Of a stretch of DNA of 64,000 bases, positions 27,101 through 34,630 are shown one piece after another (position 1 is the stretch's first letter; each line of letters begins with the position of its first letter). A model generated the notes under the pieces. It was given only the letters and a program-made list of their open reading frames with translations. It was not told the DNA's origin and did not search any database. This DNA comes from Sphaerimonospora cavernae (lineage in GTDB: Bacteria > Actinomycetota > Actinomycetes > Streptosporangiales > Streptosporangiaceae), in assembly GCF_042435035.1 (NCBI RefSeq), contig NZ_JBHMQT010000059.1, forward strand, positions 1-64,000. The letters run 5' to 3'. The position numbers and the translations under genes were made by a program.

Positions 27101-29063
27101 CGATGTCGCCGATCGGCACGGCTTCTTCCACTGGGAGCTCCAGTTCGCCCAGGTCTTCGCCGAGGGCGGCTTCGACCTCCAGGTCGGCAACCCGCCGTGG
27201 GTGCGGCCGACCTGGACGGAGGATGCCGTTCTCGCCCAGTTGGAGCCATGGTTCAAGCTCGCGGCGAAGCCGGGCATCGCCGAGTGGCGCGACCGTAGGG
27301 CCGCCGTGCTGGCCGAGGAGACCGCGCGGGCCTACTACCTGAACGAGCTGTCGGACAACGCGGGCACGGCCGAGTTCCTCGGTTCCGGCATCCTCTACCC
27401 GCTGCTGGCCGGCACGCAGCCTGACCTTTACCGCGCGTTCATGTGCCGGGTCTGGGCCAACCTCGGCCATCGCGGAACCGCGGGTCTCATCCACCCCGAT
27501 ACGCACTTCGGAGGGGTGAAGGAAGGCGGCCTTCGCGCGGCCGCCTACCGCCACCTGCGGTTCCGCGCTCATTTCTCCAACCGCTACGAGTTGTTCGAAA
27601 TCGAGGGAACGCGTCAGTTCGGAGTGAACGTCTACGGCTCATCGAGGGTTGTCGGGTTCACCAACGCGAGTTGGCTCTTCTACCCGGAAACACTCATGAC
27701 ATCGCTGGACCATGACGGCATCGGCGAACTACCGGGGATCAAACATGACGGCAAGTGGGAGTTGCGTCCGCACAGAGAACGCCTCATCCGGGTGGACGAA
27801 TCATTGCTCGCCCGGTGGCGGAGACTCACGGACTCCGCCGACGCCCCCGTCGACCAGACCCCGCTGCTCTATCCGGTGACCACCGCCGAGGCAGGGGCGA
27901 TCGAGGCTCTGGCGGCCTACGAGCGGCGACTGGGTGCGGACAGCCCACGGATCAGCCGAGGGTACGACGAGGCGAACGCCAAGAAGGACGGCCTGATCCG
28001 GTGGGGGACCGGTCACCCCGGATCTCTGGACGCCGTCATCCTTCAGGGGCCGCACTTCGTGCAGGCGACGCCGTACAACAAGCAGCCGAACATTCCGTGC
28101 CGGACCAACCGCGACTGGTCTGCCTGGGACCTGACAGCCCTCCGCGAAGACGCCGTTCCCGTGACGAACTACGGGCGGGCCTGCGACGAGGAGGCCTACC
28201 TCGCCGCCCAGGACCGGTGGGTGGGCGGAGACGGCGTGGTCCGCCGGCACACCGAGTCCTATCGGCTGGCCTGGCGGAAAATGATCCCCTTCGATACCGA
28301 GAGATCGCTGTTCGCCGCGCTTGTCCCGCCCGGTCCCGCGCATATCCATTCCGTATACAGTTTGGCGCTCGGCGATGACCGCGGCACTGTTCTGGCGGCG
28401 GGATTCTGGGCTTCATTGCCGCTGGACTATTTGCTGAGGCTGACGGGCAAGGCCAACCTGCAGGACGTCGAGGCGAGGGCCATGCCCGCCGCCGATCCGG
28501 ACCACCCGCTGGCCTCGGCGCTGCTGCTCCGCACACTCCGCCTCAACTGCCTGACCGGCGCCTACGCCCCGCTGTGGGCCGAGCTGTACGACCCGGCCTG
28601 GAACGACGAGCGGTGGGCCGCCGAATGGCCGGGGCTCAGGCCGCTCGGGGACCCGGCCGCAGTCACCCCGGAGTGGGCCTACGCCACCCCGCTTCGCACT
28701 GAACGGGAGCGCAGGGCCGCTCTGGTCGAGCTGGATGCGCTGGTCGCGCTCTGGCTGGGTATGAGCGCCGAGCAGCTCGTCGCCGTCTACCGGTCTCGCT
28801 ATCCGGTCCTACGCGACTACGAGGCGCGGATCTGGTTCGACGCCGACGGCCGGAAGATCGCGGGCAACCACAACACCTATGGGCACGGCCAGACCAGGCA
28901 GCACTTCGAGCAGCTCACGGCCCACCTCGACCCCGAGATCAACGGCCCCGTCCCCGAGGGGTACGCCGCGCCGTTCCACAAGGCCGACCGCCAGGCCGAG
29001 TACCACCAGGCCCACACCGCCTTCTCCGACCGCCAGCGGCAAGCGGTAAGCCGCACTATGTGA
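24144..29063 (+). CDS. Large Eco57I/PglX-like N6-adenine methyltransferase
   Basis: 1639 residues. SAM motif I is 'EPALGSGAFLNEA' (about 594) and catalytic motif IV is 'VGNPPWVRPTW' (about 1015). The N-terminal about 560 residues form the helical extension also seen in DrmMI ('YRILFLLYAEARPELGILP'), so it is a distant relative of the neighbouring drmMI product. A pure (KEP)7 tract at about 827-847 links the motif I and motif IV halves. The C-terminus (about 1100-1639) would hold target recognition. The ribosome site before the ATG at 24,144 is weak. No PglZ, PglY or BrxC is nearby, so a BREX assignment is not supported. Whether it also cleaves is unclear; I see no certain PD-(D/E)xK motif. 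Confidence 0.82.
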   Translation: MGFDSLVNRGDYFSAHYLAEVLPKDLKKPGGLFARWNEQEKAGRLTPRKGLRALAKQYFAERPYFAELDARLSDGVELTTPTERAEWRKELGELHGAVLRALGYDAGPRELIVERAGKEYAVEVAYADRQLVAIECGWAADVDAALDDDRAGRLLAPLHLAKHGRLGNTEEITSGTRLASWLLTAEEPPRYVLILAGGVVVLADRAVWGEGRYLAVSLDVALGRGNEAELGTIAALFGADSLLPPEEGGAEPLAELLDRSRGHAVGVSKELRDGLKDSVELIANEVLARIRAQGVRPEQIVEPAALAKELGREALRYLYRILFLLYAEARPELGILPTDDDDYVRGYSLARLGDLVVRDLTGEEARGSFHLYESLNLLFRMVNNGSEGSGGEGLRFEPLRSDLFEPEAIKLIGRNAISLDDDDPDAPRVDTRLRNEALYKVLRRLMLTSGRKKERGGFISYAQLGINQLGAVYEGLMSYTGFIATEELYEVAKGGDPKDGSWLIPASRVGDYPSEVFVHAVDEDGDKLDEYVRYPKGSFVYRLAGRDRETSASYYTPESLTRVTVQLALKHRLDQDDTVTPAREILEWTICEPALGSGAFLNEAINQVAAEYLRRRQQELGVSIDPEAYEEELRKVKAYIALHNSYGVDLNETAIELAEVSLWLNVMHPGLRAPWFGLHLRRGNSLIGAGRRVYGPDSLTKGTWLKEAPEDLPFSAGELPAGRVHHFLLPAEGWGAVAGAKEAKELAPEQAKKLAAWRRQLHKSVSDKKEQGQKHTQLERLQSLSKRAEHLWDLARQRLAISEREISRRIDVWGADWIEQPVDAVPKEPKEPKEPKEPKEPKEPKEPKEKVYGDLTAPGTPYWRLKKVMDAWCALWFWPLDRVGLLDGSDEIYAAGSAARGPRPDDGLAATLKPPRPVIPLATLDDWLDFAEAVLGRADIPEDSLGAVFASLDDDLEVLENELRTRTGMDSELKLAERFPWVNVVDDVADRHGFFHWELQFAQVFAEGGFDLQVGNPPWVRPTWTEDAVLAQLEPWFKLAAKPGIAEWRDRRAAVLAEETARAYYLNELSDNAGTAEFLGSGILYPLLAGTQPDLYRAFMCRVWANLGHRGTAGLIHPDTHFGGVKEGGLRAAAYRHLRFRAHFSNRYELFEIEGTRQFGVNVYGSSRVVGFTNASWLFYPETLMTSLDHDGIGELPGIKHDGKWELRPHRERLIRVDESLLARWRRLTDSADAPVDQTPLLYPVTTAEAGAIEALAAYERRLGADSPRISRGYDEANAKKDGLIRWGTGHPGSLDAVILQGPHFVQATPYNKQPNIPCRTNRDWSAWDLTALREDAVPVTNYGRACDEEAYLAAQDRWVGGDGVVRRHTESYRLAWRKMIPFDTERSLFAALVPPGPAHIHSVYSLALGDDRGTVLAAGFWASLPLDYLLRLTGKANLQDVEARAMPAADPDHPLASALLLRTLRLNCLTGAYAPLWAELYDPAWNDERWAAEWPGLRPLGDPAAVTPEWAYATPLRTERERRAALVELDALVALWLGMSAEQLVAVYRSRYPVLRDYEARIWFDADGRKIAGNHNTYGHGQTRQHFEQLTAHLDPEINGPVPEGYAAPFHKADRQAEYHQAHTAFSDRQRQAVSRTM
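26622..26684 (+). repeat. 9-bp minisatellite encoding (KEP)7
   Basis: Seven perfect copies of AAGGAGCCC, followed by a partial copy (AAGGAG). Each unit adds Lys-Glu-Pro, so copy-number changes keep the reading frame and only alter linker length. Perfect identity at DNA level points to recent slippage. Confidence 0.95.
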
Positions 29064-29069
29064 ACGCGG

Positions 29070-29760
29070 CTACGTGTGCCGGGCGGTGCAGGGTGATGGG
29101 CCGCCTGTGGCGATGTGGAAGCGCAGGGTGCCGATTTCCAGCAGCCGCAGGGAGTCGTGCCAGCGAAGTTTGGCGCTGCCGCGGCAGTGCTCCCGCAGAC
29201 GCTGCGGGGTGTGGTTCCAGCCGGTGACGGTCCGCGCGTTCTCACCGGACACGGCGAAGGAGACGGTCCCCTCGTCGGTCACCACCAGGTCGGTGACCTT
29301 CTCGCTCTCCCGACCCGGCAGTCCGCGGCGGACGTGGTTCCAGCGATCCCATCCCAGACCGAACAGTGGGCCTTTCGGCACATGGCCCGGGTGGTCGCGA
29401 TCGCAGTGCAGCACGCTCTCCGCACACGTCGGGAAGTCGACGGCGATGCTCGGCGAGTCGGCCGGCTCGGCGACGCTCTCGTCCAGCATTTCCGAGGAGG
29501 ACCTCCTGCCGCTGCCGCTCCCGGACGAAGTCCCACAGCGGGGCGGCGTCCGCGACGCCTCGCGCGAGCCGTACCTCGACCCGGAGCACCGGACCGACGG
29601 CCGTCTCACGGACGCCCAGCCACGTGCCGAGCCGACCGGCGGCGAATCCCAACCCGTCGTGGAGCTCGACGGTCCAGGCCCGGCCGACACGCAGCCGGGC
29701 GACGATCTTCTGAGGGATCACATCCGACGTGTGTGGTCCGCTCCTGCTGTCATCTTGCAC
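29070..29760 (-). pseudogene. Unrecognised gene with a single-base frameshift
   Basis: Two reading frames each carry half of a natural-looking protein. From GTG 29,760 to about 29,500 one frame reads 'VARLRVGRAWTVELHDGLGF' through 'PLWDFVRERQRQEVL'. From about 29,495 to the stop at 29,070 another frame continues 'EMLDESVAEPADSPSIAVDF' through 'GTLRFHIATGG'. Removing one C from CCTCCTCGG (around 29,493-29,503 on the + strand) fuses them into one protein of about 229 residues. I do not recognise the family; no transmembrane segment is evident. It converges on the large methylase with only 6 bp between. A sequencing error is as likely as a true mutation. Confidence 0.55.
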
Positions 29761-29767
29761 AACCGAC

Positions 29768-29797
29768 AAACTAGGACAATCAGGTGCCGCCAGTCAA
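29768..29797 (-). promoter_or_regulatory. Minus-strand promoter TTGACT-18-TAGTTT, leaderless start
   Basis: On the minus strand TTGACT (29,797-29,792) and TAGTTT (29,773-29,768) are 18 bp apart. Transcription would begin at about 29,761, next to the GTG at 29,760, which has no Shine-Dalgarno sequence, consistent with a leaderless transcript for the frameshifted gene. Confidence 0.45.
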
Positions 29798-29828
29798 GCG
29801 TGTATTAAGTTCACAGAGAGTGTCTTCG

Positions 29829-30611
29829 TCATGTCGATTTCCTGGCACTGTAGTGCCAGGCGAGGATCCACCGTTCGGCTCTCACGAACGCGGCGTTCAG
29901 CACGAAACCAAGGACCCCGATCAGCACGATGGCCGTCCACATCGCGGGAATGTCGAGCGCGTCCTGCAGCATCCGGTATCCGATCCCCTCGGTGCTGCCG
30001 ACCAGCTCGGAGATGATCATCATGACCAGTGCCAGGGACACGCTCAGCCGTAACCCGGCGAACACCTTCGGCGCCGCGGCCGGCAAAATGATCCGCCACA
30101 GCCGCTGACCGCGGGACAGGTGGAACACCTCAGCGGTCTCCAGGTACTGCCGGTCCACGTCCCGCGCCCCGTCCACGCTGTTCAGCAGCACCGGCCACAA
30201 CACTCCGAACACGATCGCGGCCAGCTGGGTCGGGGTGCCCACCCCGAACAACACCAAAAAGATCGGCAGCAGGGTCGGCGGCGGGATCGACCGGCCGAAA
30301 TGAATCAGCGGGTTGACGTACTCGGCCAGCCGCCGCGACCTGCCCACCGCGATGCCCACCAGCACACCGGCCAGGCAGGCGCCGGCCCAGCCGACCGCCA
30401 GCCGCCACAGGCTCGGCAGCAGATGCCGCACCGCCTCATCGCTGAGGAACAATCGCGTGGCCGGCCCGCTGAACCACAGCTCATGTGACCGGGCCGCGAT
30501 CGTCGACGGCGGAGGAAAATAGGGAGCCTGCGCCAGGCGGGTGAGCACCTCCCACGCCGCCAACGCCACCGGCACGACCCACAGCCGGGCCAGACCTCTC
30601 AGGAGCCTCAC
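29829..30611 (-). CDS. NitT/TauT-type ABC transporter permease
   Basis: 260-residue integral membrane permease with about six hydrophobic segments. The cytoplasmic EAA-like loop 'YLETAEVFHLSRGQRLWRIILPAAAPKVFAGLR' is characteristic of the SsuC/TauC family; the C-terminus has 'GIGYRMLQDALDIPAMW'. The GTG at 30,611 overlaps the stop of the other permease (GTGA) and gives a protein of the same length as that neighbour. With the second permease and the lipoprotein it forms an importer for a small anion or sulfonate-like molecule. No ATPase gene follows; the operon ends here. A perfect 20-bp palindrome lies within its last codons. Confidence 0.88.
   Translation of the reverse strand: MRLLRGLARLWVVPVALAAWEVLTRLAQAPYFPPPSTIAARSHELWFSGPATRLFLSDEAVRHLLPSLWRLAVGWAGACLAGVLVGIAVGRSRRLAEYVNPLIHFGRSIPPPTLLPIFLVLFGVGTPTQLAAIVFGVLWPVLLNSVDGARDVDRQYLETAEVFHLSRGQRLWRIILPAAAPKVFAGLRLSVSLALVMMIISELVGSTEGIGYRMLQDALDIPAMWTAIVLIGVLGFVLNAAFVRAERWILAWHYSARKST
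29841..29860. promoter_or_regulatory. Perfect palindrome CCTGGCACTGTAGTGCCAGG
   Basis: Arms of 9 bp around a 2-bp centre, located 10 bp before the stop codon of the permease. The centre is too small for a stable RNA hairpin loop unless the inner pairs open, so a protein-binding site or a modest terminator are both possible. It shares the core CACTGTAGTG with the dyad at 13,829. Confidence 0.4.
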
Positions 30612-31390
30612 GCCGCCTCCTGCCCGGCACGGGCGTGATGCCGGCGAAACAGCCGGCGCTCGGCGGCCACCAGCGCGATGTTGACCAGCAACCCGATCAT
30701 CCCGGTCCATGTCACCGCCGCCAGCATCACATCACGCCGGTTCACTCCGGCGGTGCCCTGGTCGGTCAGGAACGTGCCGATCCCGCTGTCGCCGCCCGCG
30801 ACCAGCTCCACGCTCACCGCCACGATCAACGTGACCGAGGCGGCGATCCGCACCCCGGTGAGGATGAACGGCGCGGCGCTGGGCAGCAGCACTCGCGCCA
30901 CGATCGCCGCCGGGCCGAAACCGAAGCTGCGCATGGTCTCCTTGGCCAGCGGGTCCACATCCCGCACGCCGTACCAGGTGTTGATCAGCAGGGGCCAGGA
31001 CGAGGTGAACACGATCAGCGCGATCTCCGCCTGGGCGCCGCCGGTGAACACGAACAACGCCAGCGGGATCAGGGCCACCGAGGGGATGGGCCGCAGAAAC
31101 TCCACCAGCGGCCGCACCGCCGTCTCCACCCTCGGCAGCGTGCCCAGGACCACTCCGGCGGGTACGGCGATCACGATGGCCAGCAGCAGCCCGATGACCG
31201 CCGCCGACAGTGTGTCGCCGACCTTGGCGAGGAACGCGGCGTCCCCCGCCAGGACGACCGTCTTGGCCAGCACGTCCGACGCCAGCGGCACCGTGTAGGG
31301 ATCGATCACCCCGGTCCTGCCGAGGACTTCCATGACGAGAACAAACCCCGCGACGCCGATGGCGCCGCGGAGGATCGTCCGTACCCTCAT
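30608..31390 (-). CDS. NitT/TauT-type ABC transporter permease
   Basis: 260-residue membrane permease of the SsuC/TauC class, with about six hydrophobic segments and the cytoplasmic loop 'KETMRSFGFGPAAIVARVLLPSAAPFILTGVR'. The ATG at 31,390 overlaps the stop of the lipoprotein gene (ATGA), and its stop overlaps the second permease. Two different permeases with one binding protein suggest a heterodimeric channel, which is unusual because many family members use a homodimer. The ATP-binding subunit must be encoded elsewhere. Substrate unknown. Confidence 0.88.
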   Translation of the reverse strand: MRVRTILRGAIGVAGFVLVMEVLGRTGVIDPYTVPLASDVLAKTVVLAGDAAFLAKVGDTLSAAVIGLLLAIVIAVPAGVVLGTLPRVETAVRPLVEFLRPIPSVALIPLALFVFTGGAQAEIALIVFTSSWPLLINTWYGVRDVDPLAKETMRSFGFGPAAIVARVLLPSAAPFILTGVRIAASVTLIVAVSVELVAGGDSGIGTFLTDQGTAGVNRRDVMLAAVTWTGMIGLLVNIALVAAERRLFRRHHARAGQEAA

Positions 31391-32376
31391 TGCGGCGGGG
31401 CCGCCACGAGCTGGTTGGCGTCGATCTTGGTCTTCGTGATGCCGAACTCCGCCATCAGGTCGGCCACACGCTGGGTCCGGGTGGCGTCGAGCGAGGTGGA
31501 GAAGGTGCCCATCGACATGGTGGAGGCCACCTCGGCCGGGATCTGAGTGAAGGTCGGGATCACCTGGTTGAGCGCCTCGCGGTCGGACGCGGCGATCTGC
31601 TGGGCCTTGCCGATCGCCCGCTGGAACGCGGCGGCGGTCTTCGGGTACTTCTCGATCCAGTCGGCGGTGGCGCCCCAGCCGTCCAGCGGCAGGTCGGCCG
31701 TCGGGCCGCTCAGGGTGTCGACCAGTTGGACCGCACCGAGGTCCTTCCGCGCCGCCGAGATGTAGGGCTCGCTGAGCCAGGCGGCGTCGACCTGTCCCGA
31801 CTTCAGCGCGGCGAGCTGCTGGTCGAAGGGGATGGGCACGAACTTCACATCGGTCGGAGCCAGCCCGGCGACCTTCAGGTGAGCGCTGACGGTGACCTCG
31901 CCCAGGGCCTTGAGCACGTTCACCGCGACCGTCTTGCCCTTGAGGTCCTGAAGCGACTTCACCGGGGAGCCTTCGGTGACGTAGAGGCCGTTTATGCCAG
32001 GAGCTCCCTGCTGGGACTCGACGAGCATCTTCAACTTGGCGGCGCCGGAGTCCTGGATGGAGATCAGCGAGACATAGGTGGTGAGGAAGACATCCATGCT
32101 GCCATTCAGAATCTTGGGCATGACCGCCTGCGGAGCCTGGATGGTCTCCGTCTTGATGGTCAGGCCCTCTTCCTCGAAGAATCCTCTCTCCAACGCCAGG
32201 AACAGCGGCGCCGCCGAGGGGACGGGCACGACACCGAGGTTGAGCGTGGTTTTCTCGAGACCACCGGCACTGCTGGCGGCGCTCACTTCCTCTGTTCCAG
32301 AACCGCCGCACGCGGCAAGCGCGATGACCGCGGCGAGCCCGGCGAGGGACGTACGGATGACGGTCCCGATTCTCAT
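31387..32376 (-). CDS. NitT/TauT-type substrate-binding lipoprotein
   Basis: 329 residues. A signal peptide ends in the lipobox 'LAAC' with Cys23 as the lipidation site. The mature part is a periplasmic-binding type II fold of the SsuA/NMT1 class ('NLGVVPVPSAAPLFLALERGFFEEEGL', 'LKGKTVAVNVLKALGEVTVSAHLK', 'DAAWLSEPYI'). It delivers an anion, sulfonate or similar small molecule to the two downstream permeases. Start ATG at 32,376 follows AAGGAG with good spacing. No sulfonate monooxygenase gene lies nearby, so the substrate is not indicated. Confidence 0.9.
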   Translation of the reverse strand: MRIGTVIRTSLAGLAAVIALAACGGSGTEEVSAASSAGGLEKTTLNLGVVPVPSAAPLFLALERGFFEEEGLTIKTETIQAPQAVMPKILNGSMDVFLTTYVSLISIQDSGAAKLKMLVESQQGAPGINGLYVTEGSPVKSLQDLKGKTVAVNVLKALGEVTVSAHLKVAGLAPTDVKFVPIPFDQQLAALKSGQVDAAWLSEPYISAARKDLGAVQLVDTLSGPTADLPLDGWGATADWIEKYPKTAAAFQRAIGKAQQIAASDREALNQVIPTFTQIPAEVASTMSMGTFSTSLDATRTQRVADLMAEFGITKTKIDANQLVAAPPQ

Positions 32377-32919
32377 AATGTCTCCTTATCCTGGGAAAAC
32401 CGCATCTCAATGAGGGAAGAAATAGCGGTAACCCGCCCCGATCGGAGGCTGCGGCACAACATGAGCGGCAGTTTACCGGAGGAAGATCGAGGCCCATCGG
32501 CAAGATGGGTGCTTTGTCGGATAAAAGACCTATTTCAGCGTGTAATTCTGATTATTACTGATGGTTATGCGCCCTTTGACCCGTCACGGAATGTAATTGA
32601 TGTTTCCGGTGGCTTCCGGATGGTGTATTCGAATCAGACTCGCCACTCGATGCCGGCATGTCACAGGCTCCGATATCACTAAGTCTGTGTATTCGATTCA
32701 CGACCAAATCGGCGCCGATATTATTTCGGGGGTTGTGTCCGGCTTCGCGATGACCCTTCGACTGTGCCGGTAACTTGACAAATTCTCCTAACTGATTTCT
32801 TATACGATCAGTCATCGGGGCGTTCATTCGTGCGCAATCGCCCAACAGGTCCAAAACGGTCACTGGTGGGTGCCCCGGCGGCTCACCCCGTTCTGTTGTC
32901 GGTCCACCAAGGAAACCAT
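32377..32919. promoter_or_regulatory. AT-rich divergent intergenic region with repeat pair and promoter
   Basis: This 543-bp gap separates the lipoprotein (minus) from the esterase (plus). It holds a pair of direct repeats, GTGTATTCGAATCA (32,623-32,636) and GTGTATTCGATTCA (32,687-32,700), 13 of 14 identical, each quasi-palindromic about TTCGAA; they look like regulator sites. A plus-strand promoter candidate is TTGACA (32,775-32,780) and TATACG (32,801-32,806), with a long 20-bp spacer. I looked for TPP- and SAM-riboswitch motifs and saw none. No coding sequence is convincing. Confidence 0.4.
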
Positions 32920-34554
32920 ATGAAGACGGAGAAACGGCACCGCGCCATCGCCGTGCTCGTGTCACTCCTCATGGCCGTGACCACGGTCGCCGCGGCGGCG
33001 CCGACGGCCGTGGCATCCCCTTCCACCGCCGCGCGTACGGCCGTCGTGTGCGCGCCCGGCACGACGATCCAGACCGACAGGGGCTCGGTCTGCGGCCTGT
33101 CGGCCGACGGCGTCAAGACATGGCTCGCGGTCCCCTACGCCGAGCCCCCCACGGGTGAGCTGCGCTGGGCGCCGCCCAAGCCGCACGCCCCGTGGACGAC
33201 GGTCCTCCAAGCGACGGCCACGGGCACCCCCTGCCCGCAGCCGGAGTTCCTCACCCCCGAGTCGACCGACGAGGACTGCCTGAAGCTGAACGTCGCCGCC
33301 CCGGCGGACACCGGCCGCAAGGCGCTGCCGGTCATGGTGGAGTTCCACGGCGGCGGCTTCCGGCTCGGCGCGTCCTCCGACGGCGCGCACCTCGCCCGTA
33401 CGGGGAACGTCGTGCATGTCAGCGTCGACTACCGGCTCGGCATCCTCGGGTTCCTCGCGCACCGGTCGTTGGGCGCGCGCTCGGGGAACTACGCCCTGCG
33501 CGACCAGCAGGAGGCGCTGCGCTGGGTGCGCCGCAACATCTCCCGGTTCGGCGGAGACCCCGGGAACGTGACCATCTACGGCGCGTCCGCCGGCGGGTCC
33601 AGCGTGTGCGCCCAGACCACCTCACCGGCCGCCAAGGGACTGTTCCAGAAGGGGATCGCCCAGAGCGGCGAGTACAACTCGCTGCTGGGCAAGGACAGCA
33701 TGTGGCAGCCGCAGGACTGCAAGTCCGACCTGCCGACCCTGAAGGAGGCGGAGCGCACCGGCGACCGCTTCGCCGCGGCCGTCGGCTGCGGTGGCGCCGC
33801 CGACGTGGCCGCCTGCCTGCGCGCGGTGCCCGTCAAGACGCTGCTGGAGAAGGCCGGCGACGGCATCGGCCCCGACAAGGGCACGCTGGCCCCGATCGTC
33901 GACGGTGAGATCCTGCCGATGTCGCCCGCCGAGGCGTTCACCAGAGGACGCGTCAACAACGTCGCCCTCATGCACGGCGTCGACCGCGACGAGGTGCAAC
34001 TCCAGGTCGCGAACACTCCGGAGGAGTACGAAGCCCTGGTCAGGGAGCAGTACGGCCGCCTCGCCCCCGAGGTGTTCAAGCGCTACCCCCTGAACCGGTT
34101 CCCCGAGCCGGCGGCGTTCATCGCCTCCCGCACCATCGTGGCCGACTCCAACTCGGTCTGTCCCGCCCTGCTCAACCACGAACGGCTGGCCCGCCGCATC
34201 CCCGTCTACGCCTTCCAGGTCGACAACGCCGACGCGCCGCCGATGTTCTTCCTGGACGCGACCAAGCCGAACGGCTCCTACCACGTCAACGAGGTGCCGT
34301 TCCTGCTCGCGCCGCCCGGCGCCGACGTGAGCGCCAACCAGCGGGTCTTCGCCACGCAACTGGTCACCCAGTGGACCGGGTTCGCCCGCACCGGCGACCC
34401 GACGGTCGACGGCGCGCCGTACTGGCCCAGGTTCACCCGCTCCCACCCCGGCGTCATGTCGCTGGCGCCCGCGGGTGACAGCCAGCTGACGGAGGAGATC
34501 GCCAAGCAGCACAACTGCGTTTTCTGGAACAAACACGCCCCGTTCACCCGCTGA
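32920..34554 (+). CDS. Secreted type-B carboxylesterase
   Basis: 544 residues. A Sec signal peptide (about residues 1-33, 'AIAVLVSLLMAVTTVAAAAP') is followed by an alpha/beta-hydrolase of the carboxylesterase/cholinesterase family. Visible are the oxyanion region 'EFHGGGFRLG', nucleophile elbow 'GASAGGSS' (Ser), acid 'GVDRDE' (Glu) and 'YHVNEVPFLL' with the probable catalytic His. It hydrolyses an ester outside the cell; the substrate is not evident. ATG at 32,920 follows AAGGAAA. The PQQ-enzyme gene follows 76 bp downstream across a hairpin, suggesting an operon. The esterase could release an alcohol oxidised by the next enzyme; this is inference. Confidence 0.9.
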   Translation: MKTEKRHRAIAVLVSLLMAVTTVAAAAPTAVASPSTAARTAVVCAPGTTIQTDRGSVCGLSADGVKTWLAVPYAEPPTGELRWAPPKPHAPWTTVLQATATGTPCPQPEFLTPESTDEDCLKLNVAAPADTGRKALPVMVEFHGGGFRLGASSDGAHLARTGNVVHVSVDYRLGILGFLAHRSLGARSGNYALRDQQEALRWVRRNISRFGGDPGNVTIYGASAGGSSVCAQTTSPAAKGLFQKGIAQSGEYNSLLGKDSMWQPQDCKSDLPTLKEAERTGDRFAAAVGCGGAADVAACLRAVPVKTLLEKAGDGIGPDKGTLAPIVDGEILPMSPAEAFTRGRVNNVALMHGVDRDEVQLQVANTPEEYEALVREQYGRLAPEVFKRYPLNRFPEPAAFIASRTIVADSNSVCPALLNHERLARRIPVYAFQVDNADAPPMFFLDATKPNGSYHVNEVPFLLAPPGADVSANQRVFATQLVTQWTGFARTGDPTVDGAPYWPRFTRSHPGVMSLAPAGDSQLTEEIAKQHNCVFWNKHAPFTR

Positions 34555-34570
34555 ACGGCCGTCCCTCACA

Positions 34571-34602
34571 GGCCCGGCCTCCCGTACGCGGGGGTCCGGG
34601 CC
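34571..34602 (+). terminator. Hairpin between esterase and PQQ enzyme genes
   Basis: GGCCCGG (34,571-34,577) pairs with CCGGGCC (34,596-34,602), with further pairing of the CCCG/CGGG core inside the loop. No U-tract follows, so it may attenuate transcription or stabilise mRNA rather than stop it fully. Confidence 0.45.
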
Positions 34603-34630
34603 TCCCCCCTGATGATGAGAAGAGACGGAA

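Noticed and set aside
24144..29063. BREX or Pgl system
   Set aside because: The methylase is PglX-like and a kinase is adjacent, but PglZ, PglY/BrxC, BrxA and BrxB are absent while all class 1 DISARM genes are present.
2337..29760. Integrase, tRNA or att sites marking a mobile island
   Set aside because: No integrase, transposase, tRNA or direct-repeat pair at the borders was seen; horizontal origin rests only on content.
32377..32480. TPP or SAM riboswitch before the NitT/TauT lipoprotein
   Set aside because: I searched both strands for the CUGAGA/ACCUGAUC and S-box core motifs and did not find them.
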